From NCBI RefSeq assembly GCF_035762905.1, contig NZ_DASUCC010000077.1:1-64000 (forward strand): a DNA stretch of 64,000 nt, given 5' to 3'. The notes under the pieces were generated by a model, which was not told where the DNA came from, ran no database searches, and saw only the letters and a program-made list of their open reading frames with translations. Both the position numbers and the translations under genes were made by a program. Below, piece by piece: positions 34,216-44,771 of this stretch (position 1 is the first letter of the stretch; each line of letters opens with the position of its first letter). The DNA is from DASYTH01 sp035762905 (GTDB taxonomy: Bacteria; Actinomycetota; Actinomycetes; Mycobacteriales; Pseudonocardiaceae).

Positions 34216-34267
34216 CGGAATGCCAGATTCGGTCGGCAAAGTGAGCAGGCTGCGCAGAAGGAGTTCC

Positions 34268-34744
34268 ATGTCCGAGATTGATGACCTGGACGCCCGGTTG
34301 CTCCTGCTGCTCGCCGACGAGCCCCGGCTGGGCGTGCTGGAGTGCTCCCGCCAGCTCGGGGTGGCCAGGGGCACCGTGCAGGCCCGGCTGGACCGGCTGG
34401 AGCGGCGCGGTGTGCTGCACGGCTTCCCGCCCGCGCTCGACCTGGCCGCGATGGGCTACGGGCTGACCGCGTTCGCCGTGCTGGAGATCGCCCAGGGCCG
34501 GCGGGTCGAGGTGGCCGAGCGGCTCGCCGCGATCGACGAGGTGTGCGAGGTGCACGCCACCACCGGGCAGGGCGACCTGCTGGTGCGCATGGTGGCCAGG
34601 TCCAACGCCGACCTGCAGCGGGTGATCGACGAGGTGGTCGACGTGCGCTGGGTGGAGCGGACGTCGACCTCGATCGCGCTGACCACGCCCATCCCGTACC
34701 GGGTCAGGCAGCTACTGGAACGTGTGACCGGTCAGCCGGCGTAG
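34268..34744 (+). CDS. Lrp/AsnC-family regulator, probable hppD regulator
   Basis: A 158-residue winged-HTH protein (DDLDARLLLLLADEPRLGVL, then LGVARGTVQARLDRLERRGV) with a C-terminal RAM-type effector domain. Start at ATG 34268 with AGAAGGAG upstream; the open frame extends left only as a shadow of hppD. Divergent pairing of an Lrp regulator with hppD is known in Streptomyces, so local control of tyrosine catabolism is a fair inference. Its 3' end overlaps the convergent greA by 13 bp. Confidence 0.9.
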   Translation: MSEIDDLDARLLLLLADEPRLGVLECSRQLGVARGTVQARLDRLERRGVLHGFPPALDLAAMGYGLTAFAVLEIAQGRRVEVAERLAAIDEVCEVHATTGQGDLLVRMVARSNADLQRVIDEVVDVRWVERTSTSIALTTPIPYRVRQLLERVTGQPA

Positions 34745-35220
34745 GGCACGGCCTTGACCAGGGTGACCTTCTGGGTGCTGCCGTTGGGCAGTTCGTAGGA
34801 GCGGGTCTCGCCCTCCTTGGCGCCGAGCAGTGCCCTGCCGATCGGGGAGTCCGGCGAGTAGATCTCCAGCCCGCCCTCGGCGCCCTCCTCGCGGGTGGCC
34901 AGCAGGAAGTTCTCGGTGTCGTCGTCGCCGTCGTACCGCACGGTGAGCACCTTGCCGGGCTCGGCAAGGCCGTCGTTGGCCGGCGCCTCGCCGACCTTGG
35001 CGTTACGCAGGAGTTCCTGCAGGTGACGGATCCGGGCCTCCTGGTGGGCCTGCTCCTCGCGAGCGGCGTGGTAACCGCCGTTCTCCTTGAGGTCCCCCTC
35101 CTCGCGGCTCGCGTTGATCTTCGCGGCGATGGCCGGGCGATTCTCAATCAGCTCATCGAGTTCCTGCTTGAGCCGGTTGTAGGCATCCTGGGTCAACCAG
35201 GTCACGCCTGCGTCGCTCAC
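34732..35220 (-). CDS. greA: Transcription elongation factor GreA
   Basis: GreA binds the RNA polymerase secondary channel and promotes cleavage of backtracked RNA. 162 residues: an N-terminal coiled coil carrying the acidic tip (REEGDLKENGGYHAAREEQ) and a C-terminal FKBP-like domain (SPDSPIGRALLGAKEGE). I prefer GTG 35220 (MSDAGVTWLTQDAYNRL) since GAGGAG is 9 nt upstream; the ATG at 35229 directly abuts that site. The position between metB and the DUF4307 gene matches mycobacterial Rv1080c. Confidence 0.95.
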   Translation of the reverse strand: MSDAGVTWLTQDAYNRLKQELDELIENRPAIAAKINASREEGDLKENGGYHAAREEQAHQEARIRHLQELLRNAKVGEAPANDGLAEPGKVLTVRYDGDDDTENFLLATREEGAEGGLEIYSPDSPIGRALLGAKEGETRSYELPNGSTQKVTLVKAVPYAG

Positions 35221-35304
35221 GGTCACCATCTCCTCGTCGTTACCTGCACGGTCGCCAGGACGCGTACCGACAGTTTCCGGGCTGGTAGTGCCTACCCGGA
35301 ACGG

Positions 35305-35330
35305 AAAAACACGGCCCGCGCGGGGCCGTG
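35305..35330 (-). terminator. Intrinsic terminator of the DUF4307 gene
   Basis: On the minus strand an 8-bp GC stem (CACGGCCC/GGGCCGTG, loop 5 nt, 35310-35330) is followed by five T residues (35309-35305). It separates the DUF4307 transcript from greA. Confidence 0.8.
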
Positions 35331-35406
35331 CCGGTGAGTCAGGATATCACGGTTGCAACGAAAGTCTGGTCCGTTTTGTCCGATTCGCCGGATGTGGACA
35401 GGCGGT

Positions 35407-35874
35407 TCACCCTGATGGCCGCGTGCTCAGCAAATATGCCGGCACCTCGTACGAGCAGCCGAAAACATCCGCCGTGACCGGCTCATCCGTGCTCTGAATG
35501 ACAGTGGTCACCGAGGTCGTCGTCCCGCCCGCTGGAACAAGGACCTCCTTGCGGCCGGTCTCGGCGCCGTCCCGGGCCCGCACCCGCACGATGCACACGA
35601 CCGCCCGCTCCGGCTGGTCCCGGAGCACGGTGAAGTTCATCCGCAGGGCGTTGCCGGGCAACGCGGTGAACCCGGTCCGCTCGGTCTCGATCGCCGCGCC
35701 GCCCAGGTTGGCGTACGCGACGTAGCCGATCAGGCACCCGACGAGCACCGCGCAGGCCGCGGCGATCCATCGGGTCCGCCGCGCGGCCGGCCGGCCCCTG
35801 CCGCCGTACCGACCCTGCGGCAGCGCGCGACCCGCGACCGTCACCGTTCGTCCACCGGGAACAATGAGCCCCAC
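35407..35874 (-). CDS. DUF4307 membrane-anchored protein
   Basis: 155 residues: a basic cytoplasmic head (GRYGGRGRPAARRTR), one membrane helix (about residues 36-56) and an extracytoplasmic beta domain with two cysteines. This is the DUF4307 architecture and corresponds in place to mycobacterial Rv1081c, divergent from mca. Function unknown. The start could also be an in-frame GTG ten codons in (VTVAGRALPQG); a ribosome site is not decisive for either. Confidence 0.8.
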   Translation of the reverse strand: MGLIVPGGRTVTVAGRALPQGRYGGRGRPAARRTRWIAAACAVLVGCLIGYVAYANLGGAAIETERTGFTALPGNALRMNFTVLRDQPERAVVCIVRVRARDGAETGRKEVLVPAGGTTTSVTTVIQSTDEPVTADVFGCSYEVPAYLLSTRPSG

Positions 35875-35937
35875 CTGAGTAGTTCGACTAACCAGGTCGA
35901 GTATGGGCTAGCCGAATTGGGAGGGTTCGCGGAGGTC

Positions 35938-36819
35938 ATGGCCGAGAAACTGCGTTTGATGACGGTCCATGCCCACCCCGACGACGAGTCGAGCAAGGGT
36001 GCGGCGACGATGGCCAAGTACGTGGCCGACGGTCACGAGGTCATGGTGGTGACCTGCACGGGGGGAGAGCGCGGCGACATTCTCAACCCCGCGTTGGATC
36101 GGCCCGAGGTGGCCGAGAACATGATCGAGTACCGGCGGCGGGAGATGGCCACGGCGGCCGAGATCCTCGGCGTCGCGCACCGCTGGCTGGGCTTCGTCGA
36201 CTCCGGTCTGCCCGAGGGCGATCCGAAGCCGCCGTTGCCCGACGGGTGTTTCGCTCTCGTTCCGCTGGAGGAGTCGGCCCGGGAGCTTGTCGCCGCGATG
36301 CGCGAGTTCAAGCCGCACGTGGTGATCACCTACGACGAGAACGGCGGATACCCGCACCCGGACCACATCCGCTGCCACGAGGTGTCCGTCGCTGCGTTCG
36401 ACGCGTGCGGCGACCCGGACCGCTTCCCGGATGCCGGCGATCCGTGGACCCCGCTCAAGCTGTACTACTCGCACGGCTTCTCCCGGGCCCGCCTGGTCGC
36501 CATGCACGAGGCGCTGTTGTCCCGAGGGCTGGAGTCGCCCTACGGCGAGTGGCTGGAGCGGTGGACGCCGGAGCGCGGTGACCTCAGCCACCGGGTCACC
36601 ACCCGGATCGAGTGCGCCGACTACTTCGAGGTTCGCGACGCCGCCCTGATGGCGCACGCCACCCAGATCGACCCGAACAGCCGCTGGTTCGCCGTGCCGA
36701 TGGACATCCAGCGCGAGGTGTGGCCGTACGAGGAGTACGAACTGGCCCGCTCGCTGGTGGACACCACGCTGCCCGAGGACGACCTGTTCTCCGGCATCCG
36801 TGAGAAGGTGAGCACGTGA
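35938..36819 (+). CDS. mca: Mca, mycothiol S-conjugate amidase
   Basis: A zinc amidase that cleaves mycothiol adducts of toxins and drugs, releasing a mercapturic acid for export and recycling GlcN-inositol. 293 residues. Zinc and catalytic residues are visible in HAHPDDESSKGAATMAKYV (His-Pro-Asp-Asp) and in GGYPHPDHIRCHEV. The related deacetylase MshB shares the first motif, but this protein's C-terminal region (MAHATQIDPNSRWFAVPMD) is of Mca type. Start at ATG 35938 after GGAGG. Mycothiol use restricts the host to Actinobacteria. Confidence 0.95.
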   Translation: MAEKLRLMTVHAHPDDESSKGAATMAKYVADGHEVMVVTCTGGERGDILNPALDRPEVAENMIEYRRREMATAAEILGVAHRWLGFVDSGLPEGDPKPPLPDGCFALVPLEESARELVAAMREFKPHVVITYDENGGYPHPDHIRCHEVSVAAFDACGDPDRFPDAGDPWTPLKLYYSHGFSRARLVAMHEALLSRGLESPYGEWLERWTPERGDLSHRVTTRIECADYFEVRDAALMAHATQIDPNSRWFAVPMDIQREVWPYEEYELARSLVDTTLPEDDLFSGIREKVST

Positions 36820-36862
36820 GCGGAGGCAGCCGGCGCCGGTGGCGGCCGAGTGGGAGCGGACA

Positions 36863-37150
36863 ATGGGCGCCGTGATTGTTCTCGGTCTCGCCGGGTTCGA
36901 CCCGGCAACGGCGGTGCCGGTGGTGCTGGCCCAGCCGTCGCCGGTGCCGGGTCCGGAGGAGCCGGGCGGCCGGGGGGAGGACTTCGGCAAGTCCTCCCCG
37001 GTCGGCTTCCTGGTGCTGATCCTGTTCTTCATCGCGGTCGCGTTCCTGATCCGCTCGATGACCAAGCACCTCAAGCGGGTGCCGGAGAGCTTCGACCCGC
37101 CGGCCGAGGACGAGGCGGCCACGCCGGACCGGTCCGACAAGCCCTCATAG
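36863..37150 (+). CDS. Small membrane protein next to mca
   Basis: 95 residues: an N-terminal hydrophobic stretch that may be a signal (MGAVIVLGLAGFDPATA), a Pro-rich loop, one firm membrane helix (about residues 46-66, FLVLILFFIAVAFLIRSM) and a charged tail. It follows mca by 43 bp, as Rv1083 follows mca in mycobacteria. Start at ATG 36863 with GGGAG upstream; GTG 36839 is an alternative. No function known. It is convergent with pnkp, overlapping by six bases. Confidence 0.7.
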   Translation: MGAVIVLGLAGFDPATAVPVVLAQPSPVPGPEEPGGRGEDFGKSSPVGFLVLILFFIAVAFLIRSMTKHLKRVPESFDPPAEDEAATPDRSDKPS

Positions 37151-39643
37151 CCGCGGATCCACCGGTTCGGACTCCAGCGCCAGCACGGCGAACACGCACT
37201 CGTGCACCCGCCACAGCGGCTCGTCGCGGGCCAGCCGGTCCAGCCCTTCGAGCCCCAACGCGTACTCGCGCAGCGCCAGCGTGCGCTTGTGCCGCAGCCC
37301 GCGCTCGCGCAGCCGCTCGAGGTGCCGCGGCTCGGTGTAGTCCGGGCCGTAGATGATCCGCAGGTACTCCCGCCCGCGCACCTTCATGCCCGGCTGCACC
37401 AGCCCGCGCTCGCCGCGCACCAGGTTCGCCATCGGCTTGACCACCATGCCCTCGCCGCCGGCCGCGGTCAGCTCGGTCCACCAGGCCACCCCGGCCGCGG
37501 TGGAGTCCGGATCGCCGGTGTCCACCACCAGGTGCCGGGTCGGCGCGAACAGCTCCGCATCGGCCGCCACCAGCCGGTCGGCCAGCGCCAGGTGCCAACC
37601 GTGGTCCCGGTCCTGATAGGTCCGGCCCGCGCTGGCCAGCAGCTGGAACGGGGCGAACCGCACCCCGGTCAGCCCGTCCACCGGCCAGCAGTACCGGCGG
37701 TAGGCGGCCCGGAACGCCTCGGCGTTGGCCGCCCGGGACCCGGTGGCGGCCAGCAACTCGGCCACGTCGATGCCGCGCCGCGCCGCCGCGGTCAGCTCGG
37801 CCAGCGCGACCGGCAGCGCGGCGGCCGCCGCGGCGCCGGTGGCCGCGTACTGGTTCATGATCAGTCGCTCGGCCTTGGCGTTCCACGGCATCAGCTCGGC
37901 GTCCAGCAGCAGCCAGTCGGTGTCCAGTTCGGCCCACAGCCCGGCGGCGGTGATCGCCGACCGGGCCCGGTCCAGCAGCCGACCGGTGTCCTGCGGACCG
38001 AAGAACGGCCGGCCGGTCCGGGTGTACAGCGCGCCGGCATCGTCCTTGCGGGCCAACAGGATCGCCCGTGATCCCATGTGCTTCTCCTGGCACACCACCG
38101 ATCGCACGCCCTCGGCCAGATACTCGGCGAACGCCTCGTCCGGGTGCTCGAGCAGGCCCGGCCGGCTCGAAGTCGGTGCCGGGGCCATGGTCGGTGGCAG
38201 ATACGGCAACCGGGCCGGGTCCACGGCGAACCGGCTCATCACCTCGAGCGCGGCGGCGGCGTGCTCGGCCCGCACCGTGATCCGGCCGTGCGTTGCGGTC
38301 TCCACCACCCGGCGGCCGGCCACGTCGGCGAGCGCGGGCAGGTCGTGGTCCCTGCTCGGCACCGGTGCGCCGAGCGGTCGGGCCGGCTCGTACCAGACCT
38401 GGTGCGCCGCAACGGAAACCACCTCGCGCTCCGGATAGCGCAGCGCGGTCAGCCGGCCGCCGAACACGCATCCGGTGTCCAGGCACATGGTCCCGTTGAC
38501 CCACTCGGCCTCCGGGATCGGCGTGTGTCCATAGAGGACCATCGCGCGGCCGCGGTAGTCCTCGGCCCACGGGTAGCGCACCGGCAACCCGTACTCGTCG
38601 GTCTCCCCGGTGGTGTCGCCGTACAGCGCGAAGCCGCGCACCCGGCCGGAGGCCCGGCCGTGGTAGTGCTCGGGCAGCCCGGCGTGTGCCACGACCAGCT
38701 TTCCGCCGTCCAGCACGTAGTGCGCGACCATGCCGGCGCAGAACTCCTCGACCCGCTTGCCGAACTCGGCCGGCTCGGCGGACAACTGGGCGAGCGACTC
38801 GGCCAGACCGTGCGAGATCTTGACGTTGCGCCCGCGCAGCGCGCGCAGCAGCTTGTGCTCGTGGTTTCCGGACACCGCGAACGCGTCGCCCGCGGCGACC
38901 ATGCCCATCACCAGCCGCAGCACGCCCGGCGTGTCCGGCCCGCGATCCACCAGGTCGCCGACGAACACCGCGCGGCGTCCGCCGGGATGGTGCGCCCCGG
39001 CCGGGCGGCCCGCCTCGTCCAGCGCGATCCGGTAGCCGAGCCGCTCCAGCAGTTCGGTCAGCTCGGCCCGGCAGCCGTGCACGTCGCCGATGACGTCGAA
39101 CGGACCGGACTCGTGTCGCAGGTCGTTGCGCAGCGGCTCGATCACGACGGTCGCCGCGTCCACCTCCGCCTGGCTGCGCAGCACGTGCACCTTGCGGAAG
39201 CCCTCGCGCTCAAGGGAACGCAGCGAGCGGCGCAGCTCCGCGCGGTGCCGCCGGACCACCGCCGCCCCGAACGTGCGGTCCGGCCGGGACTCGTTGCGCT
39301 GCACGCACACCGCCTCGGGCAGGTCCAGCACGATGGCCACCGGCAGCACGTTGTGCTCGCGGGCCAGGGTGAGCAGCTCGGCCCGGCTGGACCGCTGCAC
39401 GTTGGTCGCGTCGACCACGGTGATCCGTCCGGCGGCCAGTCGCTTGCCGGCGACGTAGCGCAGCGCGTCGAACGCCACGCCGGACGCGGTCTGGTCGTTC
39501 TCGTCGTCGCTGACCAGGCCACGGAAGAAGTCGCTGGACAGCACCTGGGTGCGGGCGAAGTGCCGGGCGGCGAAGGTGGACTTGCCCGAGCCGGACGCGC
39601 CGACCAGCAGCACCAGGGCCATGTTCGGAATGGTCAGCTCCAC
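37145..39643 (-). CDS. pnkp: Pnkp, RNA-repair polynucleotide kinase-phosphatase-ligase
   Basis: The end-healing and sealing enzyme of bacterial RNA repair. 832 residues in three domains: 5'-OH kinase (1-170) with P-loop VGASGSGKST at 14-23; a metallophosphoesterase (180-430) with DVHG, GDLVDRG and GNHEHK; and an adenylyltransferase/ligase-like domain (470-832) with the nucleotidyl Lys521 in EKHMGSRAILL. It abuts hen1 with no gap (GTG 39643 immediately follows the hen1 stop), the known genetic pairing. It repairs RNAs such as tRNA cut by ribotoxins. Confidence 0.95.
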   Translation of the reverse strand: MELTIPNMALVLLVGASGSGKSTFAARHFARTQVLSSDFFRGLVSDDENDQTASGVAFDALRYVAGKRLAAGRITVVDATNVQRSSRAELLTLAREHNVLPVAIVLDLPEAVCVQRNESRPDRTFGAAVVRRHRAELRRSLRSLEREGFRKVHVLRSQAEVDAATVVIEPLRNDLRHESGPFDVIGDVHGCRAELTELLERLGYRIALDEAGRPAGAHHPGGRRAVFVGDLVDRGPDTPGVLRLVMGMVAAGDAFAVSGNHEHKLLRALRGRNVKISHGLAESLAQLSAEPAEFGKRVEEFCAGMVAHYVLDGGKLVVAHAGLPEHYHGRASGRVRGFALYGDTTGETDEYGLPVRYPWAEDYRGRAMVLYGHTPIPEAEWVNGTMCLDTGCVFGGRLTALRYPEREVVSVAAHQVWYEPARPLGAPVPSRDHDLPALADVAGRRVVETATHGRITVRAEHAAAALEVMSRFAVDPARLPYLPPTMAPAPTSSRPGLLEHPDEAFAEYLAEGVRSVVCQEKHMGSRAILLARKDDAGALYTRTGRPFFGPQDTGRLLDRARSAITAAGLWAELDTDWLLLDAELMPWNAKAERLIMNQYAATGAAAAAALPVALAELTAAARRGIDVAELLAATGSRAANAEAFRAAYRRYCWPVDGLTGVRFAPFQLLASAGRTYQDRDHGWHLALADRLVAADAELFAPTRHLVVDTGDPDSTAAGVAWWTELTAAGGEGMVVKPMANLVRGERGLVQPGMKVRGREYLRIIYGPDYTEPRHLERLRERGLRHKRTLALREYALGLEGLDRLARDEPLWRVHECVFAVLALESEPVDPRL

Positions 39644-41062
39644 TCAGGACACCTCCGTCCGGTCGAAGACGGCGAGTTGGGTGGGCGGTCCCACCTCGGG
39701 GTCGTCCCGGCCGACCGGCTCGTGCCGGACCCGGTAGCCGTGGTTGGCGCACACCAGGTCGGCCCAGGCCCGGAACTGCGCCCTGCTCCACTCGAATCGG
39801 TGGTCCGGGTGGCGCAGCCGGCCCTGCTCCAGCGTCTCGAACCGCACGTTGTGCTCGACGTTGGGGGTGGTCACGATCACCGAGCCGGGCCGCGCCACGC
39901 CGAACACCGCCCGCTCGAGCGCCGGCAGCCTGGGCTCGTCGACGTGCTCGATCACCTCCATCAGCACGGCCGCGTCGTAACCGGCCAGCGTGGGGTCGGC
40001 GTAGGTGAGCGCGGACTGGCGCAGGCCGATCCGTTGCCGCACCCGGTCCGAGGCCCGATCCAGGTGCAGCCGGGCGGCGGCCTGCTCCAGCGCCCGGCTG
40101 GACACGTCCACCCCGAGGATCTCGGTGAACGTCCGGTCGCGGACCAGCTCGGTGAGCAGTTGGCCGCTGCCGCAGCCGAGGTCGAGCACCCGGCGGGCAC
40201 CGACCGCGTGCAGCGCCGCCAGGACGGCGCGGCGCCGGGTCACGGCCAGCGGCTCGGGTGCCGCGGGCAGTTCGGTGACCACCGGCTCGGCCAGCGCGTT
40301 GTCCACTCGCTCCGGCTCGACCTCTTCGGCCTCGGCCAGGCGGTCGAGAGCGGAGCGGATGTAGCCGCGGCGGTGCGCCAGGTAGCGGCTGGTGATCAGG
40401 CCGCGCTCGGGGTGCGCGGCCAGCCAGCCGTCACCGGACCGCAGCAACTTGTCGATCTCGTCCGCGGCGACCCAATAGTGCTTTGCGTTGTCCAGCACCG
40501 GAAGCAGGACATAGAGGTGCCGCAGCGCGTCGGCGAGGCGCAACTCGCCGGTCAGGGTCAGGTCGGTGTAGTTCGACTCGCCCCAGTCCGGGAAGGCCGG
40601 GTCGAGCGGCACGGCGGTGCCGGTCACCCGCCAGCCCAGCGGCGCGAACAGCCGCTCGGCGAGGCCGTCGCCGCCGCGGCACGGCAGCGCCGGAATCCGC
40701 ACCCGCAGCGGGATCGGCGTGCCGGCCAGCTCCGGCCGGGCGTCGCACCGGCCGTTCATCGCGGTTCGGAACACCGTCCCGAGCGCGACGGCCAGCATGG
40801 ACGAGGCGGCGTAGGGCCGGTCGTTGACGTACTGGCCGAGGGTGAACCCGGTGGTGGCCCGGCCGGCCCGGCCGCGCACCAGGGTGACCGGGTCGATGTC
40901 GAGCAGCAGGGCGGCGGTGCACTCCCGGGCATCGGCCTTCGGGTAGAAGACGTGCGCGGTGCCGGCGACCACCGAGAAGCTCTGCAGCCGGTCCGGGTGT
41001 TTGTGCAGCAGGTGACCCAGGTCGGTGGCAGGCTCGATGGTGGTGGTCAGCGTCAGGAGCAT
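39644..41062 (-). CDS. hen1: Hen1, RNA 3'-terminal 2'-O-methyltransferase
   Basis: Methylates the 2'-OH at the 3' end of a cut RNA before Pnkp seals it, making the repaired site resistant to renewed cleavage. 472 residues. The N-terminal half (1-250) is the bacterial Hen1 domain that activates the Pnkp ligase. The C-terminal half is a SAM methyltransferase with RVLDLGCGSGQLL and the metal-binding EVIEHVDEPRL plus downstream His. The start MLLTLTTTIEPATDLGHLL (ATG 41062) is family-typical; the longer frame is unsupported. Divergent from the DUF255 gene at 41122. Confidence 0.95.
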   Translation of the reverse strand: MLLTLTTTIEPATDLGHLLHKHPDRLQSFSVVAGTAHVFYPKADARECTAALLLDIDPVTLVRGRAGRATTGFTLGQYVNDRPYAASSMLAVALGTVFRTAMNGRCDARPELAGTPIPLRVRIPALPCRGGDGLAERLFAPLGWRVTGTAVPLDPAFPDWGESNYTDLTLTGELRLADALRHLYVLLPVLDNAKHYWVAADEIDKLLRSGDGWLAAHPERGLITSRYLAHRRGYIRSALDRLAEAEEVEPERVDNALAEPVVTELPAAPEPLAVTRRRAVLAALHAVGARRVLDLGCGSGQLLTELVRDRTFTEILGVDVSSRALEQAAARLHLDRASDRVRQRIGLRQSALTYADPTLAGYDAAVLMEVIEHVDEPRLPALERAVFGVARPGSVIVTTPNVEHNVRFETLEQGRLRHPDHRFEWSRAQFRAWADLVCANHGYRVRHEPVGRDDPEVGPPTQLAVFDRTEVS

Positions 41063-41121
41063 CTCCGCAGTCTGACCCAACCCCCCGGCGCGCGACGTGT
41101 GATTTTGAGAGGCTTCCGGAC

Positions 41122-43137
<2,016 letters not shown>

Positions 43138-43207
43138 GCTACCCACCTGTCCGCTCCCCGTGAACACCTCCCCGGTTCCCCTCTTGCCCGCGTAACGTAA
43201 GCAGTGT

Positions 43208-43223
43208 TGTAATCATGTAATCA
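43208..43223 (+). promoter_or_regulatory. Tandem TGTAATCA operator-like repeat
   Basis: Two exact, contiguous copies of the octamer TGTAATCA lie 20 bp before the ATG at 43244, just after TAACGT, a possible -10. AT-rich direct repeats in such a GC-rich setting suggest a repressor site. Confidence 0.55.
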
Positions 43224-43243
43224 GGCTCGCCGGGGAGGCCGCC

Positions 43244-43834
43244 ATGCACAAACACTTCAGGACGGGACACATGGGACGCGGATGGAGCGGCCACCGAGTC
43301 CGCGGCGGCTGGCAACAGGCCGACCTACCCTCAGCCGACGACGCGGCCGCCTGGCTCACCGGGCGCCTGCCCGACACCTGGTTCACCGAGTCGCCACGCA
43401 TCACCACCGACCGCGAAGAGATCATCGTCGTCGGCTCCCTGCCACCCCTCGACGGCGACTTCCCCGACGAAGCCGCCCGCGCCGCCGCCGAATCCGGCCG
43501 CATCGCCCGCTTCCGCGAAGACACCCGCGACGAACGCATCGAGATCGCCCGCCAAGCCGAACACCGCTACGCCCGCAAAATCGCCTGGGGCGCCCGCATC
43601 GGCTCCACCGAAGAACTCTTCACCACCCTGTCCATCCCCGTGATGACCCGCCTCCGCCAACCCGAACGCCTCATCCTGGACACCCTCGTCGACGCCGGCG
43701 TGGCCCGCTCCCGCTCCGAAGCCCTAGCCTGGGCCGTCCGCCTGGTCGGCGAACACGCCGAATCCTGGCTCGCCGACCTCCGCGCCGCCATGTCCAAAGT
43801 AGACGACCTGCGCACCCAAGGCCCCAACCTCTAA
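43244..43834 (+). CDS. Uncharacterised actinobacterial protein with RHH-like C-terminus
   Basis: 196 residues. The N-terminus is basic and Gly/His-rich (MHKHFRTGHMGRGWSGHR); the middle has a strand pair (ITTDREEIIVVGSLP) and an acidic helix. The C-terminal part (RLILDTLVDAGVARSRSEAL, then AWAVRLVGEH) resembles a ribbon-helix-helix or related dimeric DNA-binding fold, which fits the direct-repeat site upstream. Autoregulation is inferred, not shown. Good ribosome site GGGGAGG. Codons are nearly all G/C-ending. It is the last chromosomal gene before the element. Confidence 0.7.
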   Translation: MHKHFRTGHMGRGWSGHRVRGGWQQADLPSADDAAAWLTGRLPDTWFTESPRITTDREEIIVVGSLPPLDGDFPDEAARAAAESGRIARFREDTRDERIEIARQAEHRYARKIAWGARIGSTEELFTTLSIPVMTRLRQPERLILDTLVDAGVARSRSEALAWAVRLVGEHAESWLADLRAAMSKVDDLRTQGPNL

Positions 43835-43851
43835 GCCGCACTAGACAAAGA

Positions 43852-43903
43852 AGACGCCATCGCCGCTGGGGCCGCGGAGCGGCCGCCAGCGGCGATGGCG
43901 TCT
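43852..43903 (-). terminator. Strong hairpin terminator, former trhA 3' terminator
   Basis: An 18-bp perfect stem (AGACGCCATCGCCGCTGG and its complement) closes over a further inner GGCCGC/GCGGCC stem with a 3-nt loop. On the minus strand it is followed by TTCTTTG. It sits 18 bp after the 43244 gene stop and directly outside the left att repeat, so before integration it would have separated that gene from convergent trhA. Confidence 0.85.
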
Positions 43904-43937
43904 ACGGGTACATGGCCAGCCAGATCGCGATGAAATG
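43902..43937 (-). repeat. attL: left attachment-site repeat (trhA 3' end remnant)
   Basis: 36 bp matching 55554-55589 at 32 positions, including the 11-bp run GGGTACATGGC and the 15-bp run AGCCAGATCGCGATG. On the minus strand it encodes IAIWLAMYP and a stop, the same tail as TrhA. Both differences in the coding tail are synonymous (Leu CTG/CTC, Pro CCG/CCC). Confidence 0.88.
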
Positions 43938-44771
43938 ATCCCCGCCCGCCGCTGACCAGCCGGCACACCCCGGATCAGGCCGTCTACCTGCCCAAACAAG
44001 TCTCGGCACTTCTCGCAGATTCTCCCCGTTACCCGGCACCTGACGGCCTGGAGACGGCCTGGCCGCCGTTGCCGCCTGGCCTGCTGGCGGACCGCGCTAC
44101 CTAGGGCCCGGAGCTGCGCCCGAGTCCAGAAACGAGCTGGTTCGGCCCGGGCCACCAGTTCCGACGCATCCCGACACCTCCGCTTCGGTGAGCCGACAAG
44201 ATCAGGTGGAGAAGCGGCCCCTACTCGCCGCCGTCCCCCTCGCCCTTGCCGCCCGTTAGCGCCGGGTCGTCGGTGTCAAGGGTGGCGAAGCCATCGCGTG
44301 CGACGCCGTCAGGCGCCCTTGATGCCGGCGGCCCGGTGTTAAACGATCAGAGGGCGCCTGAGGGGTCCGCCCTGGCTTGTGGCTGGGGCCCGCATGCAGT
44401 CCCCCGAGTGGCTGTCGCTCATAGTGCCGCCGGTGGCGGCGCCACCTGGTGCCCAACGGGGCCGCGCCGCGCGGCCCGGCCGGCGTGAGCGAAGCGGCAG
44501 CCGGCCGTGTGCCGCGATGGATGCTTACCCCGGTGCCAGCGCAACAGGCCCACCGCGCCGCCACCGGCGGCGCGCTTGATCCCACAGAGCCAAGTTCGGC
44601 AGCATTCAATGCGCATCCGTCCGTACTGTCGTCCAGGCAGGGCATATAACGTGCCGTACCGTCGACCCGGTGACGGGTTTGGGCTGGTCAGCATCGTATG
44701 TGGCGCGTCACGACGAGCTGCGCCAGCCTGGTGAATGAGCGGACTCGGACGACCCGGGTAGAGGAGGCCGC
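43938..44771. other. 834-bp gene-free left arm of the element
   Basis: No convincing gene. Short frames on both strands have poor composition and lack ribosome sites. It contains an inverted repeat (44309-44361) and GC-rich stretches, and ends with the ribosome site of the DUF262 gene. It could hold decayed genes or a cis-acting transfer site; nothing specific is recognised. Confidence 0.5.
44309..44361. repeat. 11-bp inverted repeat in the left arm
   Basis: TCAGGCGCCCT (44309-44319) and AGGGCGCCTGA (44351-44361) are perfect inverted arms around a 31-bp spacer. Role unknown: terminator, protein site or remnant. Confidence 0.5.

Noticed and set aside
43841..44155. 104-residue minus-strand open frame across the left att site
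   Set aside because: It runs through the att repeat and the 18-bp terminator hairpin, lacks a ribosome site and has frame composition typical of a shadow.
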